Source: Chryseobacterium sp. JV274 (GTDB lineage Bacteria; Bacteroidota; Bacteroidia; Flavobacteriales; Weeksellaceae). Taken from it: a DNA stretch of 64,000 nt. Made by a program: the position numbers and the translations under genes. Under the pieces are notes generated by a model. The model ran no database searches. It saw only the letters and a list, made by a program, of their open reading frames with translations, and had not been told where the DNA came from. The stretch covers positions 1,736,001 to 1,800,000 of the forward strand of contig NZ_LR824569.1 in the NCBI RefSeq assembly GCF_903969135.1. Reading direction: 5' to 3'. Below are positions 55,134 through 62,176 of the stretch, piece by piece. Positions within the stretch are counted from its first letter, which is position 1. Each line of letters starts with the position of its first letter.

Positions 55134-55200
55134 AAGTTTTGGCTGAAGCCAAATGAATATTGATTTTGATAAGCGGGCTAAAGCCCACTCCTATTGAACT
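55134..55200. repeat. AGCTAAAGCC-type intergenic repeat, copy 2
   Basis: AAGTTTTGGCTGAAGCC-AATGAAT...TTGATTT-GATAAGCGGGCTAAAGCCCACTCCTATTGAA; it contains a GGGCTAAAGCCC palindrome. The remainder of the 54997-55339 spacer shows only the terminator and an A+T-rich leader with a degenerate TATTCTTG near the nuclease gene. Confidence 0.65.
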
Positions 55201-55339
55201 AAAAGACAATCACTTATTAATAGAAAAATAATTTATAACTTATAATTCATCATTACTAACATGCTGTACATTTAAAATTAACGCTCACTTAATTTTTTAT
55301 TCACAAAAATGTGTTATTCTTGCTTAAACTTAATATTAT

Positions 55340-57130
55340 ATGAAAAAAGTTATTTTATTTTCTCTATTTGCAGGACTTACCTACGCTCAGGCTCCTGCAG
55401 GATACTACAATTCTGCCAACGGACTGAGTGGCGCAGCACTGAAAACTGAATTAAGCAGTATTATCACCAACGGACATATGGACAAAGGTTACAGTGGACT
55501 ATGGACTGCGTATAAAACCACTGATATTGATAAGGATTATGAGAATGACGGTTCTATTCTTGATATTTACTCTGAAAAACCTTCAGGCACAGATCCTTAT
55601 AAGTATACTCCGGGGACCAACCAGTGTGGAACATATTCTACGGAAGGAAATTGCTATAACAGAGAGCATATTGTTCCTCAAAGTCTCTTTAATGAAGCTT
55701 CACCAATGGTTTCTGACGTTAATTTCATCAGAGCTACAGATGGAAAAGTAAACGGAATGAGAAGTAATTATCCTTTCGGAAAGGTAGGAAGTGCTTCTTT
55801 TACTTCACAGAATGGTTCAAAGCTTGGAACGTCAGCTTCTTCAGGATATTCGGGGACAGTTTTTGAGCCGATTGATGAGTTTAAAGGAGATGTGGCCCGT
55901 ATGATTTTCTATTTTGTAACCCGTTATCAGAGTAAACTTTCTTCTTTTTCCTCAGGAAACATGTTAGGAAGTTCTACATTCCCGGGACTGCAGACATGGG
56001 AACTGAATGTTCTTCTGGCTTGGCACAATCAGGATCCCGTTTCCCAGGCTGAGATCAAAAGAAATAATGCATCTTATACTTTCCAGGGTAACAGAAATCC
56101 ATTTATTGACAATCCGAATTATGTAAACCTTATCTGGGGTTCTCAACAGCCTTCAGGTGATACTCAGGCTCCAACCACAGCAACAGGGCTTACTGTTTCA
56201 GGGAAAACTTCCAGCAGTATTTCTCTTGCCTGGAATGCCTCCACAGATAACGTAGGTGTAACAGCTTATAACGTTTATATGGATGGAAATCTGAAAACTA
56301 CGGTAAGCTCAACCTCAACGACTATTTCAGGACTGACTCCTTCTACTACTTACAGCTTCTATGTTGTAGCGAAGGATGCAGCAGGAAATTCGTCATCAAA
56401 CAGCTCAACGGTTTCCGGTACTACCAATTCAGGAGGTACTACTCCAGGAACCAACTGTGCCAATGAAACTTTTGAAACCATTCCTGCAGCCAATTCTACC
56501 TATACAACCAGAACATGGAGCAATGGAGGAATCTCATGGACAGCAACGGATGCAAGAACTGATCAGACTATTAACAATAAAGCTATTACAGTAAGAAACG
56601 GGTCTTTAACTTCCGGCAGTTCAGCAAACGGTATTGGTTCTTTAACAGTAACTACACAGCTTAAATTCTCAGGAACAAATGGAACTTTTGATGTAAAAGT
56701 AAACGGAACAACCGTAGGAACTGTTCCTTACAGTACTTCATCTACAACTACTACTATCAACAATATCAACCTTTCCGGGAATGTAGTGGTAAGCCTGGTT
56801 AATAATTCAACAAGTAACAGAGTGGCTATTGATGATCTTGCATGGACATGCTATTCCGGATCAAGTGCAAGAATGGCTCAAAATACGGCTGTAGAAACAA
56901 CTTTTAACAGTTTTAAAATCTCTCCTAATCCTATTACCAACCAGGAGATTTTTGTAAAAGGAGATCTTCAGAAGGTAAGAAAAGCTGAGATTTATACCCT
57001 ACAGGGGAAAGTTCTTCAGACGATTGACCAACCTTTCAGAAATGGAAATTCTATCAGAACCATAAATCTTGGTCAGGGAGTTTATATTCTGAAACTGGAT
57101 CAGGTTACGATGCAGTTTTTGGTAAAATAA
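55340..57130 (+). CDS. Secreted endonuclease I-family nuclease with FN3 and T9SS sorting domain
   Basis: 596 residues. Signal peptide (MKKVILFSLFAGLTYAQ); Endonuclease I domain about 20-270 with the catalytic CYNREHIVPQSLFNE His and SDVNFIRATDGKVNGMRSNYPFG; fibronectin type III domain about 275-365 (APTTATGLTVSGKTSSSISLAW); a Ser/Thr-rich beta-domain about 375-515; and a C-terminal type IX secretion tail (FKISPNPITN...GVYILKLDQVTMQFLVK). So it is exported through the outer membrane and either released or anchored. It degrades extracellular DNA/RNA, probably for nutrient gain or biofilm turnover. Confidence 0.94.
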   Translation: MKKVILFSLFAGLTYAQAPAGYYNSANGLSGAALKTELSSIITNGHMDKGYSGLWTAYKTTDIDKDYENDGSILDIYSEKPSGTDPYKYTPGTNQCGTYSTEGNCYNREHIVPQSLFNEASPMVSDVNFIRATDGKVNGMRSNYPFGKVGSASFTSQNGSKLGTSASSGYSGTVFEPIDEFKGDVARMIFYFVTRYQSKLSSFSSGNMLGSSTFPGLQTWELNVLLAWHNQDPVSQAEIKRNNASYTFQGNRNPFIDNPNYVNLIWGSQQPSGDTQAPTTATGLTVSGKTSSSISLAWNASTDNVGVTAYNVYMDGNLKTTVSSTSTTISGLTPSTTYSFYVVAKDAAGNSSSNSSTVSGTTNSGGTTPGTNCANETFETIPAANSTYTTRTWSNGGISWTATDARTDQTINNKAITVRNGSLTSGSSANGIGSLTVTTQLKFSGTNGTFDVKVNGTTVGTVPYSTSSTTTTINNINLSGNVVVSLVNNSTSNRVAIDDLAWTCYSGSSARMAQNTAVETTFNSFKISPNPITNQEIFVKGDLQKVRKAEIYTLQGKVLQTIDQPFRNGNSIRTINLGQGVYILKLDQVTMQFLVK

Positions 57131-57156
57131 TTCAAATACTTATTTAAATATAAAAA

Positions 57157-57186
57157 ATGCCGGTCTTTTTAGACTGGCATTTTATG
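57157..57186 (+). terminator. Terminator of the nuclease gene
   Basis: ATGCC-GTCT/AGAC-GGCAT stem with one G-T, 4-nt loop, TTTTAT tail. Confidence 0.85.
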
Positions 57187-57225
57187 TTTTTAAAACTCAA
57201 CATTTTTTTAATTGACAGGATTTTT

Positions 57226-57305
57226 TAACGCAGAGATTTTATTTTTTAATGTTTTATTTTTAAAGAGCAAAGAAGGATCAGCAAGCTGATTTGACTAAGC
57301 GAATG
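57226..57305. repeat. Possible degenerate intergenic repeat
   Basis: TAACGCAGAGATTTT...GAGCAAAGAAGGATCAGCAAGCTGATTTGACTAAGCGAATG. It includes an ATCAGC/GCTGAT dyad. I recall sequences of this style (CGCAAAG...AGCAAAG...CTTAGCGAA) as a dispersed family in Chryseobacterium; there is one copy here. Confidence 0.35.
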
Positions 57306-58022
57306 TTATAGAGAGATTTTATCCAGATCCGGATATCCCGATCCTTTCAGAAGGTCTTTCCATTCTTTATTTTTAAATACAAAGAGATTGCAGCGGTATT
57401 CGTCCGGTCTGTTATCTATTTTGGTTTCGCAGTAGTAATAGAGTATATCTTTGTTTCTCCAGATCGCCACTTCCTGTCTGAGTTTGTTATGCGTCTGGAT
57501 GATTTCATTATCTCTAACTTTTGATTCAAAACCTTCACGTATGGTATCAAAGCTGGGTTTCTGAAGTGTTTTGTTCAGATTATCCAGAAGTGCAGTTTTT
57601 TCCTGCTCTGTATAAATATCAAGCTGATACATTCCCAATTCATCTTCTTTTTCATTGGCAAGAGGACCTATTTCCTGATCAACCTTTCCGAAGTGTAAAA
57701 TTACTTTATTGGTATTTTTATTATACTTTCCTTCCAGATCTATTCCGTTGAAGTGTAATAGTTCTTTTGATGAAAAAGCCAGTTTTTCATTTCCGATGAG
57801 GGTAACTTCACTGCTACGTACGGCTTCTTTGGCTGTTGCTCCGGCAGATTTTAAAATTTCATTAATATTCTGACCTACAGTAATTTTGGCAAGATTAAAG
57901 GGTTCTGTCTGCGTACTTCCCTGTGTTTCAACCAAAGCTTCAGTTTCTTTATTTTTCTGATGGCCGCATGAAGCAAGTCCCCAACAGATCATTGACAGTA
58001 CTATATATTTCAATCCTTTCAT
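57306..58022 (-). CDS. Hypothetical lipoprotein
   Basis: 238 residues with lipobox GLASC (Cys19) and a Thr/Glu-rich linker. The rest is a mixed alpha/beta domain with no motif I recognise. It is the last gene of the leftward envelope cluster and lies downstream of a relic gene tail at 58127-58189; it does not share that tail. Confidence 0.75.
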   Translation of the reverse strand: MKGLKYIVLSMICWGLASCGHQKNKETEALVETQGSTQTEPFNLAKITVGQNINEILKSAGATAKEAVRSSEVTLIGNEKLAFSSKELLHFNGIDLEGKYNKNTNKVILHFGKVDQEIGPLANEKEDELGMYQLDIYTEQEKTALLDNLNKTLQKPSFDTIREGFESKVRDNEIIQTHNKLRQEVAIWRNKDILYYYCETKIDNRPDEYRCNLFVFKNKEWKDLLKGSGYPDLDKISL

Positions 58023-58126
58023 AATGTTAGTGTTAGTAAGCAGTTCTCAATAATAAAACAGAAAAAAGTGGATTCAAGTATCCGGAATCTGTTTTTTTAT
58101 TTCTTCATCCTTTTAAAGGCTTATTT

Positions 58127-58189
58127 TTAATTCATATACTTATACCACGGAGAAGCCGGAGGTGTGGGATATTTTAATCCAAAATTACT
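58127..58189 (-). pseudogene. Relic C-terminus of a paralogue of the lipoprotein at 59970-60620
   Basis: Read leftward this encodes FGLKYPTPPASPWYKYMN followed by TAA, the same last 18 residues as the lipoprotein gene ending at 59970. The two differ at seven third-codon positions (TTT/TTC, GGA/GGG, ACA/ACG, GCT/GCC, AAG/AAA, TAT/TAC, AAT/AAC) and at no amino acid. There is no start codon; the fragment overlaps the stop of the membrane protein gene at 58185 in another frame. It is the remains of a diverged duplicate. Confidence 0.8.
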
Positions 58190-58580
58190 GATTCTGTTTG
58201 TCTTTAATTATTTTAGACCAATCGGTAAACATTTTAGTAATGGTATTGGCATTGATTAAACTGAAAATAAACATTCCGGTAAAGACGGTAAGCCAGCAAT
58301 ATGCTAATTTCACTCCATTTTTGTCTGTAATAAAGAAAAGTACAAATATGGTGATCGCTCCAAATATAAAAGTAAAAAGCAATGTATACATCAACACATG
58401 AATGATGTACATATTGAATTTAAGCTTTCTGAACATCCAGCCTATCAGGGCAACGGGGATAAATAATAGCAGAGGTACGAACATCGCCCCGAAGATAACA
58501 ACTTCAGGATAATCTGTAATTCTGTCCTCCAGTCCGAAGAAGGTGTTAAAACTGAACCCCATCATAATGTTTCTCGGCAT
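58185..58580 (-). CDS. Small polytopic membrane protein
   Basis: Up to 131 residues; ATG codons at 58580, 58565 and 58562 are all possible, the latter two giving MMGFSFNTFFG or MGFSF. Three hydrophobic helices (about 28-48, 55-82 and 92-110) and a basic tail. I do not recognise the family. Its start overlaps the end of lemA, so the two are translationally coupled. The relic gene tail lies immediately downstream. Confidence 0.7.
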   Translation of the reverse strand: MPRNIMMGFSFNTFFGLEDRITDYPEVVIFGAMFVPLLLFIPVALIGWMFRKLKFNMYIIHVLMYTLLFTFIFGAITIFVLFFITDKNGVKLAYCWLTVFTGMFIFSLINANTITKMFTDWSKIIKDKQNQ

Positions 58581-59106
58581 TGGTTACCTCCAGTAAAGTC
58601 TTGTCTTTATATCCTAACATTTTCGCCAGTATAACATTGGGAAATTCATGGATTCCTATGTTATAAAGGTTAATACTGTCATTAAAAAATTCTCTTCTGT
58701 CTGCTATTTTGTTTTCCAGATCGGAAACTCTTTTTTGCAGCTCCAGGAAGTTATTATTAGATTTCAGCTCGGGATAGTTCTCTGAAACTGCAAAGAATGA
58801 AGAGAGTGCTTTTGAGGTTTCGTTGGCAATTTCGGTTCTTTTATCTGCATCCGTACTGTTATTGTAAAAAGTTCTGAGCTCTGTAAGGCGGGCCAGAAGC
58901 TTTTCCTCATAATTCATAAAGTGTTTGGCTACGGTGACAAGATTGGGAATCTCATCTGCACGTTGTTTCAGCACCACATCAATATTTCCGTAAGCTTTTT
59001 CAACATTAAATTTGAGCATGACCAATTTGTTATACAGATTGATCAAAAAACTGATAATAACTACTCCTAACAGGATAAGTAATATGATTGCGACCGTCTG
59101 ATTCAT
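58546..59106 (-). CDS. lemA: LemA family protein
   Basis: 186 residues from the ATG at 59106 (the frame is open 29 codons further but without a sensible N-terminus). One N-terminal membrane helix (IILLILLGVVIISFLINLYN), then a long helical bundle with the family signatures NVEKAYGNIDVVLKQRADEIPNLV, LTELRTFYNN and YPELKSNNNFLELQKRVSDLENKIADRREFFNDSINLYN. LemA proteins are envelope-located and of unclear function. The ATG overlaps the TAA of the upstream GIDE-domain gene by one base. Confidence 0.95.
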   Translation of the reverse strand: MNQTVAIILLILLGVVIISFLINLYNKLVMLKFNVEKAYGNIDVVLKQRADEIPNLVTVAKHFMNYEEKLLARLTELRTFYNNSTDADKRTEIANETSKALSSFFAVSENYPELKSNNNFLELQKRVSDLENKIADRREFFNDSINLYNIGIHEFPNVILAKMLGYKDKTLLEVTNAEKHYDGVQF

Positions 59107-59888
59107 TATTGTATGAGTATATAAATAATTATTAAAAGGATGATGGAACAGGTAAACATAAATGACCTCAGCAATGGCTGATATTTGTTCCAAACACTGA
59201 TTCCTGATGATGAAGTAATCCCGAGAACTTTATAATAGTCGTCTTTTCTAATGAAAGGTGTCCCGTTTTTAGAATCGGCATATCCCACCAAAAGCATTTT
59301 CTGCCCGTCTTTTATAAGGGTTTCTTTGTATCTTTTGCCTCCGTGGCTGCTTATATTGGTTTCTCCCAACAAAACCAGTTCTATTCCTTCAGGTTCTACT
59401 TCTATAATTCCTGTATCATCTTTCATCTGAAAAATATTACATTGGGTTTCCCTGTGAATGATGCTGTATGTTTCTTTACCGTCTGAGTCTCGCCCAATAT
59501 TTTCGATGGTATAATAATATCCAATGCATTCTTCATTCTTCACCGGTGAAGATAAGGGATTTTTCATGATCAGGCTACCTTCAATCTCTACTACTCCTTT
59601 GGCTACGGAATGGATCTTTGAGGTGGGAAGAGAGGACTGCAGACGTAAAAAACGTTTTGCAGCATTAGGCTTCATTACTATGATAAATATGAATATAAAA
59701 AATAATAAAGGAATAAGAATGATGGCTTTTTCGGCATAGCTGTCATAATTATTTGCAATTTCATAAGCATATTCATGCAGTGGCATTTTGTCCTTGAAAA
59801 TAACCCATAGAATAAAATAAATAAAGCATACGGCTATTATTCCTAAAATGATATATGCAATGTACGGCCTTTCTTTTTTTATTCCCAT
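59106..59888 (-). CDS. GIDE-domain membrane protein (MULAN-like)
   Basis: 260 residues from the ATG at 59888. Two N-terminal membrane helices (about 10-30 and 52-72), a central GIDE-like beta-domain about 85-230 (GVVEIEGSLIMKNPLSSPVKNEECIGYYYTIE; CNIFQMKDDTGIIEVEPEGIELVLL) and a C-terminal helix about 238-258. GIDE domains are the membrane-side domain of the eukaryotic mitochondrial ubiquitin ligase MUL1; bacterial homologues lack the RING finger, as here. Overlap of TAATG with lemA indicates translational coupling. Role unknown. Confidence 0.85.
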   Translation of the reverse strand: MGIKKERPYIAYIILGIIAVCFIYFILWVIFKDKMPLHEYAYEIANNYDSYAEKAIILIPLLFFIFIFIIVMKPNAAKRFLRLQSSLPTSKIHSVAKGVVEIEGSLIMKNPLSSPVKNEECIGYYYTIENIGRDSDGKETYSIIHRETQCNIFQMKDDTGIIEVEPEGIELVLLGETNISSHGGKRYKETLIKDGQKMLLVGYADSKNGTPFIRKDDYYKVLGITSSSGISVWNKYQPLLRSFMFTCSIILLIIIYILIQ

Positions 59889-59969
59889 CTGTTCTGTTCT
59901 CAAATCCAGGAAAAATACATGACTGTTATTCCGATATTTTTACTTTTCCCTAAATTACATCAGATTCAT

Positions 59970-60620
59970 TTAGTTCATGTATTTATACCACGGAGAGGCC
60001 GGAGGCGTGGGATATTTTAACCCGAACACGGCATTATTACGGTAAGCTTCTTTGGTCACGGAAATGTATTTATTTCTTATTTTCCCATCATCTTCAATGG
60101 AAATACTTAGTATGGAATAATTTTTTCCATCATCCCAGAAGAAAGAAGTTGGATAAGTAAAGGCATTTTTTTGATTTTGATCCCATGAAACTTTTTCGGG
60201 AGAAAGTTTTTTCAATTTTTCAAAAATAGGTTTTACAAGTTTGATATCTACAGTTGCTTTATCCGTGATAGAAGCTGTAGGATTTCCATGTTTTTTTACT
60301 ATTTTTTCTACAAATTCCAAAGAGTATTTTTCGGCAGCATTGGTGTCAACAGCCCCTACTTTTCCTTTGTATACTGTAATTCTTGTACCCATCGTATTAT
60401 CTAAGGGTATATTTCCATACGTTATTCCTTTGTTTTCATCAGCATAGTATTGAATGATGTCTGCTTTTGCGGCATCTTTCATAAATAAATCTTTGTTTTC
60501 AAAGTCATATTTTTTTGCGTCATCGCCTAATGAAACTGATGAAAGGTCAAATGATTTATTTCCACAACAGATATTGATCAATACTACAAAAATCAATATC
60601 AGAACTCTCGCTTTTTTCAT
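59970..60620 (-). CDS. Hypothetical lipoprotein with conserved SPWYKYMN tail
   Basis: 216 residues with lipobox NICC (Cys19 or so). The domain is alpha/beta and not recognised; it mentions residues NKGITYGNIPLDNTMGTRITVYKGKVG suggestive of a small beta-sheet. The last 18 residues are duplicated without amino-acid change in the relic at 58127-58189, so this tail is under constraint. Located between the GIDE and DUF3592 genes in one leftward cluster. Confidence 0.75.
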   Translation of the reverse strand: MKKARVLILIFVVLINICCGNKSFDLSSVSLGDDAKKYDFENKDLFMKDAAKADIIQYYADENKGITYGNIPLDNTMGTRITVYKGKVGAVDTNAAEKYSLEFVEKIVKKHGNPTASITDKATVDIKLVKPIFEKLKKLSPEKVSWDQNQKNAFTYPTSFFWDDGKNYSILSISIEDDGKIRNKYISVTKEAYRNNAVFGLKYPTPPASPWYKYMN

Positions 60621-60689
60621 ACTATTTTATATTTTGATGATTACTATAATTCGCTATTTTTTATTATATGTTTGTTTTTAAACTATTCT

Positions 60690-61343
60690 TTATGATTTCA
60701 AATATATGAATACTATACAGGAAATATTAATGAAAATAAGCAATAATGCAAGTCTGGAGGACAGGGCTATTCTTTTTTTCATGGGATATGATGTGGTGTA
60801 GGTAGAAATTAATGAAGCAAAAAATGCAGCAAATCCTGTAAAAATACAACCTGCAGCAAACATCACCCAATCCAGCTGAAGAGCATTTGTACTATCCTTC
60901 CCTGCTTTATCTGTTATCTTTAGTTTCTGTCCCATAGCAGGTGGATGATCACTTGTAATATCCAGTGTTTTTGTTACCTTTTCCCCATTGGCGCCTGTAT
61001 ATTCTACTTTCGGAAAGAAAATCACCTTATCTCTGTAGGTAGAGGTTGAAAAGTTTTTAAACTTTGTAGTTTCTTTTTTGTATCCCACTACTGTTGCTTC
61101 ATATTGCGGCTCATCAAAGCTTCTGTAAGCCTTTTCCCAGAAAAAGGTGTATGAAAGTACCAATGTCATTGCATTAACAGAAATAATAATGATTGAAATG
61201 ATAAAAAGAAGGAAGGCTTTCTCCAAAAGACCTTCTTTTTTTCCTGACTGATCTCTGTTCGCAGCAAATTTCGTGAAGATTTTATATCCTTTATACAGAG
61301 AAAATATGATAATAATTGCTGTAAAATATCCTAAAAAAGTCAT
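60690..61343 (-). CDS. DUF3592 membrane protein
   Basis: 217 residues from the ATG at 61343. Two N-terminal helices (about 5-18 and 44-66), a DUF3592-like soluble beta-domain about 80-150 (EATVVGYKKETTKF, FFPKVEYTGANGEKVTKTLD, MGQKLKI) and two C-terminal helices. DUF3592 proteins are membrane proteins of unknown function that often accompany effector or polymorphic-toxin genes. Begins 9 bp downstream of the preceding gene in the cluster. Confidence 0.85.
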   Translation of the reverse strand: MTFLGYFTAIIIIFSLYKGYKIFTKFAANRDQSGKKEGLLEKAFLLFIISIIIISVNAMTLVLSYTFFWEKAYRSFDEPQYEATVVGYKKETTKFKNFSTSTYRDKVIFFPKVEYTGANGEKVTKTLDITSDHPPAMGQKLKITDKAGKDSTNALQLDWVMFAAGCIFTGFAAFFASLISTYTTSYPMKKRIALSSRLALLLIFINISCIVFIYLKS

Positions 61344-61352
61344 TTTCAATGA

Positions 61353-62168
61353 TTAAATAATACTGAACCCTTTTTCTTTTGTTCTCATATGAAGTTTCAC
61401 TTCCATTTCTATATTACTTTGTTTTTCAATATCGGGGCTTTTGAATTGCAATGGTTGTGAGCCGTCTTTTCTCATCAGCCTTACTAATTTTCCATATCCC
61501 ATTATCTCAAGCTGCAGATCTGATTCATGAAGTTCTTCCACTTCCAGGTTCTGAGAAAATAATTGTCCTGCGCTTTCCACAAAGCGTTTCTTTCTTTCTT
61601 CTGTATAATATAAAGCTTGTTCCTGCAGTTTCATTTTGTCCTGTGACATTTCCAGATATTTTCCGGCATTATGGCTTTGAAGTACTGTTCTGATCTGCTT
61701 ATAATATTTAAAAACATCACTGAAAAGGTCTTCTTCTTTGATGTCTTTCAAATCTACTGAATTTTGCCATCCATCCAGTACAAAAGGAAGCTCGACTTCT
61801 ATTTCACCTGCGATTTCAAAATGAGGATATTTGATATTGTCACTCAGACCGTCCCATGGAGATTCTATTTTGGGATGAAAAGCAGATCGTGAAGCCTTCC
61901 AGTTATCAAGCTCTGCACAGAAGAAATCGATGGACATCATATCATCTTCATCCAAGATATTTTTTCCTAAACGAGGATACATTTTCCCGGTCACTTTATA
62001 TTTCCCACTCTGAAGCAATGCCTGATTGATCATAGTATCACCTCCGAATCCTCCTTCTTTTGTTTCGTCTCCGTACCAGTCTATGACAGGAACATCATTT
62101 ATATAGATGGTGCCTGAGCAGTACAGTCTCGGATATACAGAATATAATGTTTTTTTTAAATTATGCAT
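61353..62168 (-). CDS. Hypothetical soluble protein next to the OmpA-domain protein
   Basis: 271 residues, no signal peptide or membrane helix. The N-terminal half is beta-rich (YCSGTIYINDVPVIDWYGDETKEGGFGGDTMINQALLQSGKYKVTGKMYP), the C-terminal half more helical with a Lys/Glu-rich segment. I do not recognise a family. It lies 8 bp downstream of the OmpA-domain gene and 9 bp upstream of the DUF3592 gene, so it is part of the same transcript. Such neighbourhoods suggest an accessory or immunity role for a large surface protein, but this is inference. Confidence 0.7.
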   Translation of the reverse strand: MHNLKKTLYSVYPRLYCSGTIYINDVPVIDWYGDETKEGGFGGDTMINQALLQSGKYKVTGKMYPRLGKNILDEDDMMSIDFFCAELDNWKASRSAFHPKIESPWDGLSDNIKYPHFEIAGEIEVELPFVLDGWQNSVDLKDIKEEDLFSDVFKYYKQIRTVLQSHNAGKYLEMSQDKMKLQEQALYYTEERKKRFVESAGQLFSQNLEVEELHESDLQLEIMGYGKLVRLMRKDGSQPLQFKSPDIEKQSNIEMEVKLHMRTKEKGFSII

Positions 62169-62176
62169 ACGTCAAT

